Source: Gemmatimonas sp. UBA2094 (GTDB taxonomy: Bacteria > Gemmatimonadota > Gemmatimonadetes > Gemmatimonadales > Gemmatimonadaceae). From it: a stretch of DNA of 18,698 nt. This document shows, piece by piece, positions 1 through 7,434 of the stretch. A model generated the notes under the pieces. It had not been told where the DNA came from. It did no database searches and saw only the letters and a program-made list of their open reading frames with translations. Location: the NCBI GenBank assembly GCA_002331565.1, contig DCZC01000238.1, positions 1-18,698 on the forward strand. Reading direction: 5' to 3'. Made by a program: the position numbers and the translations under genes. Position 1 is the first letter of the stretch; every line of letters begins with the position of its first letter.

Positions 1-204
1 CGGCGCCGGCGTCGCGGGCACGTCCTGCAACTGCGGCTGCACGCTGTCCGGCTGCGCCGTGGCGAGATCGCGGCCCAGTGCGGAATCGCTCGCCAGCGCA
101 CCCGTATCATCTTTGCGGCCACCGCAGGCGGCCAATGCCACGAACGCCGCAGCCGACAGCGCCGTGGTCAGAGTCGCACGAGTCGAACGGATATATTGAC
201 GCAT
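1..204 (-). CDS. Putative lipoprotein (partial, 3' end beyond left edge)
   Basis: An open minus-strand frame of 68 codons starts at ATG 204-202 and runs off the left edge without a stop. Residues 1-27 form a bacterial lipoprotein signal: basic start (MRQYIRSTR), hydrophobic stretch, then a lipobox L-A-A-C with the lipidated Cys at residue 27, followed by G-G. The mature part begins polar (GGRKDDTG) and becomes rich in Ala, Asp, Gln and Pro, as in a flexible tether. A GGGAG ribosome-binding sequence sits seven bases before the ATG, on the minus strand at 211-215, which supports this start. The protein should be exported and anchored to a membrane. No functional domain is visible in the surviving part, so I do not assign a function. 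It is divergent from, and overlaps, the start of the ABC transporter gene. Confidence 0.75.
   Translation of the reverse strand, partial: MRQYIRSTRATLTTALSAAAFVALAACGGRKDDTGALASDSALGRDLATAQPDSVQPQLQDVPATPAP
192..197 (+). promoter_or_regulatory. Candidate -10 box for the ABC transporter gene
   Basis: TATATT matches five of six bases of the sigma-70 -10 consensus and stands out in GC-rich DNA inside the divergent lipoprotein gene. Transcription would start close to the ATG at 203, which would make the message leaderless. No good -35 is visible 16-18 bases upstream, so this is a weak call. Confidence 0.25.
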
Positions 205-2032
205 GGGCAAACTCCCGGGGGAAAAGGGCCAGTTGGGAGCGCGGAAGACACTGCGCCGGCTCCTCCCATATTACCACCCGTATCGCCTGCAGGTTGCGCT
301 CGGGCTGGCTTCGGTTGTCACGTCGGCTGCCCTGGCCACCTCCATCCCCACCTATCTGCAACGCGGCCTCGACAGCATACGAAGCGGCGCGGCCCCGCTC
401 GAACTGCTGCGGCTGGGGCTGGCAATGGTCGTCACCTCCGCCGTCGCCGGCGTGTTGCGGTTCAGCATGCGGCAGACACTCAACGGTGTGAGCCGGCACA
501 TCGAGACCGACCTGCGTCGCGACATCTTTGCCCGGCTCACCATCCTCGATGCCGCGTGGTACGCCCGCTGGCGCACCGGCGATCTCATGGCGCGCCTCAC
601 CAACGATCTGAGTGCGGTGCGTATGGCCGCCGGGCCGGCCTTGATGTACTTCACCAACACGGTGTTCGGCGGACTTTTCGCCCTCGCGATGATGCTGCGC
701 ATCTCGCCCGCGCTCACCGCGGCCGCGTTGCTCCCCATGATCGGGCTGCCGTTCCTCATGCTGCGCCTCGGCCGTCTCGTCCATGCGCGCTTCGAACGGG
801 CGCAGGAGCAATTCAGCCGCCTCAGCACCCGCGCCCAAGAGAACCTCTCCGGCGTGCGCGTGGTGCGCGCCTACCGGCAGGAGGCCGCCGAAGTAGCGCG
901 CTGGCACGCGCTCGGCGAGGAGTATCTGCACGCCAACATGGCGCTGGCCAAACTCAACGGGCTCATGAGTCCAGGCTTCGCCTTGCTCGCGGGGCTCGGC
1001 AGTGCGGTCGTCATCGCCGTAGGCGGCGGCATGCTTATCCGCAACGAGCTCAGCGTCGGCAGCTATCTCGCGTTCTCGCTGTATCTGGGCATGCTCACCT
1101 GGCCGCTGATCGCACTCGGGTGGACCACGAATCTCTTCCAGCGCGGCGCCGCGTCGTTCACGCGCGTGCTCGAACTGCTCGAGGCCGAACCGGTGGAGGT
1201 CGTCGACACCGGCTCGGCCATCCTTCCGCGAGGCGGACACGGGCGACGGCTCGAGTTCCGTCATGTGTCGTTCCGCTATCCGGCCCCCGGCGGCACTGAG
1301 CGCCACGAGGAGTCGCGGTGGGTCCTGCGCGACGTATGCTTCGACATTCCCGCGGGCGGCACATTGGCGATCGTCGGTGCCACCGGCTCCGGCAAGAGCG
1401 CGCTCATGGATCTCATCCCGCGCGTGTTCGATCCGCAGGAAGGCGAGATTCTCCTCGACGGTACGAACATCCGCGATCTGCCGCTCCCCGTGTTGCGAGC
1501 GCGCGTCGGCTACGTGCCTCAGGAGAGTCTGCTCTTCAGTGAAACGGTGGGTGAGAACATCACGTACGGCATCGCTGGCGGATCTTACACGGCAGACGAG
1601 ATGACGCACGCGCGCGACCGTGCCACCCGCATCGCGCAGCTGCACGACACCATCACCGCGCTCCCCGACGGTTTCGACACACGACTCGGCGAACGCGGTA
1701 TCAACCTGTCCGGCGGACAGAAGCAGCGCACGGCGCTCGCGCGAGCGCTTGCGCGGACCCCCGATATCGTGATGCTCGACGACTCGCTCAGTGCCGTGGA
1801 CACGCACACCGAGGCGGCCATTCTGCACGGCCTGCGCGACGCGCTCGCCGGCTGCACCGCCGTGATCGCGTCGCATCGCGTGAGCACCGTGCGGGACGCC
1901 GATCACATCATCGTGCTGGCCGAGGGCCGCATCGTGGAGCAAGGCACGCACGATGCACTGGTGGCGCTGAACGGGCGCTATGCGGAACTGCTGAGAAAGC
2001 AGCAACTGCTCGACGCGATCGAGGCGGCGTGA
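203..2032 (+). CDS. ABC exporter half-transporter (membrane domain fused to ATPase)
   Basis: This is a 609-residue type IV ABC exporter half in MsbA/MdlA/BmrC-like arrangement. Residues about 25-315 are the six-helix transmembrane domain; 350-600 are the nucleotide-binding domain. Visible motifs are Walker A GATGSGKS (392-399), Q-loop Gln440, signature LSGGQ (502-506), Walker B ending LDD (525-527) and H-loop His558. The usual catalytic Glu after Walker B is Asp527 in the string LDDSLSAVD, typical of the degenerate member of heterodimeric exporters; no second half-transporter is next to it. It should export a lipid, drug or peptide across the inner membrane; the substrate cannot be read from sequence. 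The ATG at 203 has no clear ribosome site. An alternative TTG at 233 follows a GGGGGA at 218-223 and would give a more typical N-terminus. The stop overlaps the next gene's GTG. Confidence 0.93.
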   Translation: MGKLPGEKGQLGARKTLRRLLPYYHPYRLQVALGLASVVTSAALATSIPTYLQRGLDSIRSGAAPLELLRLGLAMVVTSAVAGVLRFSMRQTLNGVSRHIETDLRRDIFARLTILDAAWYARWRTGDLMARLTNDLSAVRMAAGPALMYFTNTVFGGLFALAMMLRISPALTAAALLPMIGLPFLMLRLGRLVHARFERAQEQFSRLSTRAQENLSGVRVVRAYRQEAAEVARWHALGEEYLHANMALAKLNGLMSPGFALLAGLGSAVVIAVGGGMLIRNELSVGSYLAFSLYLGMLTWPLIALGWTTNLFQRGAASFTRVLELLEAEPVEVVDTGSAILPRGGHGRRLEFRHVSFRYPAPGGTERHEESRWVLRDVCFDIPAGGTLAIVGATGSGKSALMDLIPRVFDPQEGEILLDGTNIRDLPLPVLRARVGYVPQESLLFSETVGENITYGIAGGSYTADEMTHARDRATRIAQLHDTITALPDGFDTRLGERGINLSGGQKQRTALARALARTPDIVMLDDSLSAVDTHTEAAILHGLRDALAGCTAVIASHRVSTVRDADHIIVLAEGRIVEQGTHDALVALNGRYAELLRKQQLLDAIEAA

Positions 2033-5000
2033 CAGGTCGGTTCACGCGAGGCTGGTGGTTCGTGAACGCCATACTGCTCTGCGCATCGCGCGCTGACGCG
2101 CAGTCGATGGCCCAGGGGCTCTCCGGCGTCGTGCACGACAATGCCAACCGGGGAATCGCCAGCGCCACGGTCGAGGTGCGGAATACCGAAACGGGCTATC
2201 TGGTGCGCACGAGTACCACGGCGACAGGCCGCTATGCCGTGCTCGGCCTGCCGGTCGGAGGCCCCTACACGGTGCGCGCACGTCGAGTCGGCTACGAACC
2301 GTCGGAGCGGACGGGCATCACCCTCACCACCGGCTCGCGGGTACAGGTCGACCTGACACTGGGCACCAGCGGCACTCGCCTCGGAACGGTCAACGTGTCG
2401 GCCACGCAGGACTCCATGCGCAACGACGCGCGCAACGATGGGCGTAACGCGCGGATGGGGGGGAGCACCCGCATCACGCGCGCGCAACTGGATGCCCTGC
2501 CAGTGGCCGATCGCAATCTCGCTGAACTTGCCACGCTGAGCCCGCTCGCCGGACCGCAACTGTCGCTCGCCGGTCAACGCTGGACGAGCACCGACATCCG
2601 TTTCGACGGCGCACAGGCGCGCAATCAACTTCGCGCCGGTGAGCTGAACGGTGGCCCCACGGCGATTTCGCTCGAGGCGGTCCGCGAGTTCGAGGTGAAT
2701 ACCGCCCTCTACGACGCCGCCCTCGGTCGCCAGGGAGGCGGACAGCTTACGGCGGTCACCCGGTCGGGGACCAACCTCCCGGAGGCGCGCCTGTTCGTGG
2801 GCTTTCGTAACACGTCGCTCGCGGCGCCGCGTGATTTCGCGGGCCGCCCCCGCAGCGCACGCGAGGCGCAGACGCTGCAGACGGCGATCGCCGCCGGCGG
2901 GCCCATCGTGCGCGATCGCGCGCACTGGTTTGCGGCCTACGAGCGGCACGAGGTGCAGGATCAGCTGATCACCGGCGACGTGAGTACACCGACGGCGGAG
3001 AACGGCGCGGGAATCGCCCGTGATTCCCTGCAGCGGATACTCGGCATCCTCGCCACACGGTACGGCGTGACCGACACGGGATCCCAACTCGGCCGCCTGC
3101 AGCGTGCACCGCAGGCGCAGACTCTGTTCGCGCGCGTGGACTGGCAGCTCACTCCCCGCAACCGGAGCACGCTGCGATTGACCATCAGTGATTGGTCCAA
3201 TCCGCTCAGCGGCGGCGTCGACCAGCCCATTGCGCTGCGCGAAGCGCGGTCCACCTTCACTTCGCGCGAAGCGCAACTGTTTGCGGCACTCACGTCGCAA
3301 CTGGGCAGCGACGTCACACACGAAGTACAAGTCACGGCGGGACGTGGCCACCGCGCGCTCACGCCGGAGAGTGCCGCCCTGCCCCGCGCCTTCGTGCAGG
3401 TGCGCTCGCTGCTGCCGAATGGCGCAGTGGGGACGAGCACCGTGCAGTTCGGTGGCAATCGTCTCGCTCCCGACGATAGCCACGAATGGCAATGGCAACT
3501 GCAGCAGCGCGTCACCGCGTCGCGTGGCGCGTGGGTACTCACCGCCGGACAGGACCACGCGCTCACTGGTGCGCGTACGTACATCGCCGAATCGCAAAGC
3601 GGACTGTTCGTGTTTCCGTCGATCGATGCACTGGCGCAGGCCCGGCCCGATCGGTTCACCCGCACCGTACCGTTGGATCGCTCGTCGACGGAGTCGCGAC
3701 AGCACGTCGCCGAGCTGGGAGTGTTTACGCAGGCGGAATGGCAGCCGTCGCTATCGGTCTCAGTCACGGCCGGACTGCGCTGGGATGCCACGGCATTTCT
3801 CGACGCACCGGCCACCGACAGCGCCATCGATCGCCTCTTCGCCACACGCACCGGCCGGGCGCCTGCAGACTGGGCACAATGGCAGCCAAGGGCGCAGGTC
3901 GTGTGGCGCCCCCGTGGCGACGAACACGACGTGATTCGCGTCGGTGGGGGGTGGTTTCACGCGCAGCTCCCGTACTACCTGCAGCACAACCAATTGCTCT
4001 ACACCGGTCGCTCACTGACCGACGTCGATCTCCGTGGCGCGCGCACTCCGTCGCCGGATTTCCCCGGCTATCGCAGCGGCACCACAACCATTCCCGGCGT
4101 TCCGGCCGGCACGACGCCCGGCCCGGCGTATGTGAACGTGGCGGGGGCGGTACGCGCACCGCGTACGACGCGCGCCTCCGCCGCATGGGTACACCACGTC
4201 GATTCACGTGTGACGGTCACCCTCGGCGGGCAGTGGTCCCGCGCGCGCGACGGGTATCATTACATCGACCAGAACCTGCGCCAGACGCCGTTCTTTCGTC
4301 TCGCAGAGGAGGGCGACCGTGCGGTGTGGGTGCCAGCCACCAGCATCACCACATCCACGGGAGCAACGGACGTGCGCAACGCATCGCGTGTGCCCGAGTA
4401 CGCGCGGGTGCTCGCGTTGAAGTCGGTCGGCGCAGCACGTCAGTGGTCGCTCACGGCGGAAGCTTCGGTGACCCCACGGCCGTGGGTGACCGGCGCGGCC
4501 GCGTATGCGTATTCCCGTGCCACCGACAATTCCTCGTTCGGCTGCTGCCTGGCACGCACCGCCACCACGTTCACTCCCATTCGCGACGACCCGCGGGACC
4601 TCGCGTCGGCCTGGGGCCCCGCCGACGGCGATCAGCGGCATCGCGTCGTCGGTACGGTCCAGAGCCGGCTCCCATTCGGCCTGCGCCTCGATGCGCGCTA
4701 TATCGGCCAGAGTGGGCGGCCGTTCTCGCTGGTCGTTGACGGCGACATCAACGGCGACGAAGCCAACGGCAACGACCTCGCGTTTCTCTTCGATCCGAAC
4801 GACCCGGATACGCCAACCGACGTCGCGGCATCCATGCGACGCCTCCTCGACAATCCGCGCAACGTTACCCGCCGATATATCGCCGACCACCTCGGCCACG
4901 TGAGCACGCGCAACGCCATCCGTACGCCATTTACCCATCGGGTAGACGCTCGCGTTTCGCGCACATTACGGCTGCGGTCTTCACGGCGTCTCCAGCGCGT

Positions 5001-5244
5001 CGTGCTGATGCTGGATGCCTACAACGTCGGCCACCTGCTCAACCGGAACTGGGGAGGTCAGGCGCTACTGCCCACCGGCATCTCGTCGCAGAATCCGGTC
5101 GTCAATCGCGTGCCCCTGCTGCGCGTAACCGGCTTCGACGCCGCGCGGCAACGCTACCGCTACGTGGTGAACGAGAACGCCGGGGTGCTGACGCGAGGAG
5201 GAGACCCCTGGCAGCTCCAGCTCGGCGTGCGCCTGGAGCGGTGA
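2029..5244 (+). CDS. Oar-like TonB-dependent outer-membrane receptor
   Basis: A 1071-residue outer-membrane protein. Residues 1-24 are a short signal peptide with predicted cleavage after A-D-A. Residues about 28-112 are a carboxypeptidase-regulatory-like beta-sandwich (LSGVVHD start, GRYAVLGLPVG core). After a polar Asn/Arg/Asp-rich linker (about 125-145), a TonB plug follows at about 146-250 (DIRFDGAQ, EFEVNTALYDAALGRQGGG). The rest is a long beta-barrel of Oar/SusC-related type. Residues 904-916 form an Asp/Asn-rich, calcium-loop-like segment (DGDINGDE) common in this family. The end (GDPWQLQLGVRLER) is family-like but lacks the terminal aromatic residue common in barrel proteins. Cys839-Cys840 are adjacent. 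It should bind and import a bulky ligand, unknown here. The start is the GTG at 2029, overlapping the ABC stop by four bases (GTGA), which implies translational coupling. Confidence 0.9.
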   Translation: MTGRFTRGWWFVNAILLCASRADAQSMAQGLSGVVHDNANRGIASATVEVRNTETGYLVRTSTTATGRYAVLGLPVGGPYTVRARRVGYEPSERTGITLTTGSRVQVDLTLGTSGTRLGTVNVSATQDSMRNDARNDGRNARMGGSTRITRAQLDALPVADRNLAELATLSPLAGPQLSLAGQRWTSTDIRFDGAQARNQLRAGELNGGPTAISLEAVREFEVNTALYDAALGRQGGGQLTAVTRSGTNLPEARLFVGFRNTSLAAPRDFAGRPRSAREAQTLQTAIAAGGPIVRDRAHWFAAYERHEVQDQLITGDVSTPTAENGAGIARDSLQRILGILATRYGVTDTGSQLGRLQRAPQAQTLFARVDWQLTPRNRSTLRLTISDWSNPLSGGVDQPIALREARSTFTSREAQLFAALTSQLGSDVTHEVQVTAGRGHRALTPESAALPRAFVQVRSLLPNGAVGTSTVQFGGNRLAPDDSHEWQWQLQQRVTASRGAWVLTAGQDHALTGARTYIAESQSGLFVFPSIDALAQARPDRFTRTVPLDRSSTESRQHVAELGVFTQAEWQPSLSVSVTAGLRWDATAFLDAPATDSAIDRLFATRTGRAPADWAQWQPRAQVVWRPRGDEHDVIRVGGGWFHAQLPYYLQHNQLLYTGRSLTDVDLRGARTPSPDFPGYRSGTTTIPGVPAGTTPGPAYVNVAGAVRAPRTTRASAAWVHHVDSRVTVTLGGQWSRARDGYHYIDQNLRQTPFFRLAEEGDRAVWVPATSITTSTGATDVRNASRVPEYARVLALKSVGAARQWSLTAEASVTPRPWVTGAAAYAYSRATDNSSFGCCLARTATTFTPIRDDPRDLASAWGPADGDQRHRVVGTVQSRLPFGLRLDARYIGQSGRPFSLVVDGDINGDEANGNDLAFLFDPNDPDTPTDVAASMRRLLDNPRNVTRRYIADHLGHVSTRNAIRTPFTHRVDARVSRTLRLRSSRRLQRVVLMLDAYNVGHLLNRNWGGQALLPTGISSQNPVVNRVPLLRVTGFDAARQRYRYVVNENAGVLTRGGDPWQLQLGVRLER

Positions 5245-5270
5245 GCGGCGAGGACGCAGCCCTCAGGCGA

Positions 5271-5996
5271 TCAGAGCCGCTCGACGAGGAACGCCGGCGT
5301 CAGCGGTTGCAGGTACGCCGCCAGCCGTTCGAACCACCCCGTGAACATCAGCACGCCAACGATTACCAGCAGAATGCCGGCGATGCGGTTCACGCGGCCG
5401 ATGTTGTGCTTGAACTTCTGGAAGAAGCCGAGGAAACGCTCGATGGCGAGCGCGCTGAGCAGGAACGGCACGGCGAGTCCGAGCGAGTAGGCCGTGAGCA
5501 GCACGATGCCTTTCGACAGCTCCGTCTCGTTGGCGGCGAGCAGCAGAATCGCGCCCAGCGTGGGGCCGAGGCACGGCGTCCACCCCGCACCGAAGGCAAT
5601 GCCCACGAACACGGTGCCGAGGTAGCCCAACGGCTTGTCGCTCAGGTGTACACGCCGCTCCTGCTGCAGCGCACCGAATTTGATGATGTCGAGCATCCAT
5701 AGCCCCATCACCACCATCATCACGCCGCCGATGCGCGCGATCCACGCCCGGTACTCGCGCAGGAGCTGTCCGAACGCGCTGGCCCCCGCGCCGAGTGCCA
5801 CGAAGATGAACGTGAAGCCCAGCACGAACAGGAGCGCGTGGATCAGCGCCGTGCGCCGCGCACGCGACACGTCGTCGAGCCCCATCCCGGTGATGAACGT
5901 CACGTAGCTGGGCACGAGCGGCAGCACGCAGGGGCTCAGGAAGCTCAGCAGCCCGGCGGTGAACGCCACGACGACGGTCAGGGATTCAGGAGCCAC
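5271..5996 (-). CDS. ccdA: Cytochrome c biogenesis protein CcdA (thiol reductant transporter)
   Basis: An integral inner-membrane protein of the CcdA/DsbD transmembrane family, which passes electrons from cytoplasmic thioredoxin to periplasmic thiol partners for cytochrome c maturation or disulfide isomerisation. The two halves carry the paired reactive cysteines in SFLSPCVLPLVPSY and GWTPCLGPTLG, at residues 42 and 161 counting from the far-upstream TTG at 6053. About six hydrophobic helices fit the family. I prefer the GTG at 5996-5994, giving MAPESLTVVVAF, the usual compact CcdA N-terminus, and an 11-base overlap with the upstream Fur stop. The TTG at 6053 would add 19 non-hydrophobic residues and a 68-base overlap. 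It ends 26 bases from the convergent receptor gene. No thioredoxin-like partner (ResA/CcsX) is visible beside it. Confidence 0.9.
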   Translation of the reverse strand: MAPESLTVVVAFTAGLLSFLSPCVLPLVPSYVTFITGMGLDDVSRARRTALIHALLFVLGFTFIFVALGAGASAFGQLLREYRAWIARIGGVMMVVMGLWMLDIIKFGALQQERRVHLSDKPLGYLGTVFVGIAFGAGWTPCLGPTLGAILLLAANETELSKGIVLLTAYSLGLAVPFLLSALAIERFLGFFQKFKHNIGRVNRIAGILLVIVGVLMFTGWFERLAAYLQPLTPAFLVERL

Positions 5997-6471
5997 GGAA
6001 TGATCCGGAGGGGCGACCCCGGCGGCAATCGCCGCAGAGACCGTAGATGACAAGACGATGGCGCTGCCGCGAAAAGTCGTGAGCTTCGGCGAGCAGCTGC
6101 GTCATGCGTTCGAGCCGTTCGTCGCGGAACTCGGTGACGCGTCCGCAGGTCGTGCAGAGCAGGTGTTCGTGGTGGGGCACGCCGCGGGCGGCTTCGTAGC
6201 GCTTGAAGCCCTCACCGAAATCACGCTCCACCACGAGCCCGCTGCGCACCAGCACTTCGAGCGTACGATATACCGTGGCCGTGCCCGCCGTAGCCCCATT
6301 GTCGCGCAGCTCCTTCGCAACCTCGTCGGCGGACAGATGACGATCGGTACCCAGCACCACGTCGGCGATGGCCAGCCGTTGTGCCGTGGCGGGCAGGTTG
6401 CGATCGCGCAGATACGCGCGAAACGCTTCCTTGTCCGCCTGGATGGCCGCGTCGTCGGAGCGGTGACTCAC
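5986..6471 (-). CDS. Fur-family metal-responsive transcriptional regulator
   Basis: A 161-residue Fur/Zur/PerR-type repressor. The winged helix lies at about 24-80 (RNLPATAQRLAIADVVL; HLSADEVAKEL; TVYRTLEVLVRSGLV). The dimerisation and metal region has the hallmark HHEHLLCTTCGRVTEF (101-115) and HRLVIYGLCGDC (138-149). The structural zinc site would be Cys106, Cys109, Cys146 and Cys149. Probable regulatory-metal residues include His45, Glu93, His101, His103 and Glu114. PerR uses Asp at the positions of Glu93 and Glu114, so a metal sensor is more likely than a peroxide sensor; this is inference by motif alignment. The start is GTG 6471-6469, overlapping the upstream gene's TGA by four bases; no separate ribosome site is visible, so translation is probably coupled. 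The targets are unknown but could include its own operon. Confidence 0.92.
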   Translation of the reverse strand: MSHRSDDAAIQADKEAFRAYLRDRNLPATAQRLAIADVVLGTDRHLSADEVAKELRDNGATAGTATVYRTLEVLVRSGLVVERDFGEGFKRYEAARGVPHHEHLLCTTCGRVTEFRDERLERMTQLLAEAHDFSRQRHRLVIYGLCGDCRRGRPSGSFRGS

Positions 6472-7199
6472 GCGGTGAGAGGAAGGCGCAGGGCCCGCGC
6501 GATCTGCTCACCGCTGTAGCGCACGATCTCGGACTCTTCGCCCGCGCGGCGCTGCACGCCGCGTACGACGGTTTCGACGGTGATGAGCGGTGCGTCGGCC
6601 TCGGCCTTGATGTCCGACTCCCATTTGCCACGCTCGGGACCCTTGATGACGTACCGATAGCGGGCGGTGTACACCGTATGGCGCACGGGGCGGTCGGTCT
6701 GCACCGGGGACGCCTCGAACACGGGCTCGGCGATCATTTCGGCGTCGTCGTATTCGGCGGCGGAGGCAACAGCGGCGGCGGGCTCGTCGGTGATTGCGAC
6801 ATCGTCGCCGTCATCGCCCTCCGCGGCCACAACATCGGCGTCCTCGGCAGCGTCCACGCTGTCGCTCGCGGCCACCGCAGCGAACAGTAGCTCCGGCTCG
6901 CCAGTCTCTTCCGCCGGCGCGATCGGCACGCGCGCAGCCAGCACCGCAATTCCCGTCTCCACCGTACCCTGACGCAGCGGCGAGAAGAGGTGCAGCTCCT
7001 CGATGAGTGCGATTGGCACCGTCGCCACCACGGCGCGCAGGAACCGTTCGACGACCTCGGAAACGGGCGCATCGGCGCGGTCCGGGATCTCTTTCACGAG
7101 ACCTTCCACGAAGGGCGCCTCAGCAAGTGGTGCTTCCGCAGGAGTGTCCGCGGGGGTGAGCGACTGTTCGGCGGTAGCAGCGGGAACCGGTGCGGTCAT
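6468..7199 (-). CDS. Hypothetical protein with acidic low-complexity linker
   Basis: I do not recognise this 243-residue protein. It has three zones. Residues about 25-95 are predicted helical and moderately hydrophobic (EGLVKEIPDR; EVVERFLRAVVATVPIALIEELHLF). Residues about 97-170 are a very acidic Ala/Asp/Glu linker including EGDDGDDVA. Residues about 172-243 form a compact, more basic end with beta-like strands (TVYTARYRYVIKG; GKWESDIKAE; EIVRYSGEQIARAL). No signal peptide or metal motif is visible, so it is probably cytoplasmic. The frame stays open back to a GTG at 7298, but the extra N-terminus reads like non-coding sequence, so I chose ATG 7199; no strong ribosome site precedes it. Its stop overlaps the Fur start (GTGA), so it is the first gene of a Fur-CcdA unit. 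Strand, continuity and coupling make it a credible gene. Confidence 0.65.
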   Translation of the reverse strand: MTAPVPAATAEQSLTPADTPAEAPLAEAPFVEGLVKEIPDRADAPVSEVVERFLRAVVATVPIALIEELHLFSPLRQGTVETGIAVLAARVPIAPAEETGEPELLFAAVAASDSVDAAEDADVVAAEGDDGDDVAITDEPAAAVASAAEYDDAEMIAEPVFEASPVQTDRPVRHTVYTARYRYVIKGPERGKWESDIKAEADAPLITVETVVRGVQRRAGEESEIVRYSGEQIARALRLPLTA

Positions 7200-7306
7200 T
7201 GGAAGCTGTGCGGGTGAGACACCACGGCCGGCGAAGAACGGGCACACCGGAGACGTGGATAAGATCACCGGCGCCGATAGCCCCGAACAAGGCACCACGG
7301 CAGGGC

Positions 7307-7368
7307 TTGCATTCCGCGGTGGAATGTATATCTTAGTTATAAATCATTGCCCATCGTATTATCGTATG
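7307..7368 (+). promoter_or_regulatory. AT-rich promoter region upstream of the YceI gene
   Basis: This is the only strongly AT-rich patch in the neighbourhood. Overlapping -10-like elements are TATCTT (7329-7334, 16 bases after a TTGCAT at 7307-7312), TATAAA (7338-7343) and TATTAT (7357-7362). A tandem 8-mer, ATCGTATT then ATCGTATG, occupies 7353-7368. Which element is used cannot be decided by eye. The same space (7200-7434) must also hold the promoter of the minus-strand unit, for which I see no convincing box. Confidence 0.45.
7310..7326. repeat. Inverted repeat CATTCC-N5-GGAATG (candidate operator)
   Basis: A perfect 6-base inverted repeat with a GCGGT spacer lies between the divergent Fur-containing unit and the YceI gene, directly beside an AT-rich promoter-like patch. 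A 17-base dyad of this size fits a dimeric repressor site. It does not match the classical Fur 19-mer. Confidence 0.4.
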
Positions 7369-7381
7369 GACAGAAACGACT

Positions 7382-7406
7382 GGGAGCTCCGCCCAGCCGT
7401 GCTCCC
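7382..7406 (+). promoter_or_regulatory. Leader hairpin before the YceI gene
   Basis: GGGAGC (7382-7387) pairs with GCTCCC (7401-7406) around a 13-base loop in the presumed 5' leader, ending 17 bases before the ribosome-binding site GAGGAG (7424-7429). It could affect message stability or translation; no known riboswitch pattern is recognisable. Confidence 0.3.
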
Positions 7407-7434
7407 TTCCCGCCGCACCGCTTGAGGAGTCCGC

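Noticed and set aside
107..2005. A 632-codon open frame on the minus strand opposite the ABC gene
   Set aside because: It lies entirely antisense to a gene with full ABC motifs; its product is Arg/Glu/His-rich without a recognisable domain, as expected from stop-poor antisense frames in GC-rich DNA.
1978..3705. A 575-codon minus-strand frame opposite the TonB receptor
   Set aside because: It is antisense to a well-supported receptor gene and its low-complexity basic product shows no domain.
5986..6471. Calling the Fur-family protein PerR
   Set aside because: The positions where PerR carries Asp for peroxide sensing appear to be Glu (Glu93, Glu114), so only the family is named.
7200..7298. 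Upstream GTG (7298) as the start of the unknown acidic-linker protein
   Set aside because: The added 33 residues show no structure and would run through the likely regulatory region; the ATG at 7199 is more economical.
7333..7368. A classical Fur or PerR box near the yceI promoter
   Set aside because: TTATAAATCATTG shares the first part of a PerR/Fur-like half-site, but the second half does not match, so I call only an AT-rich region.
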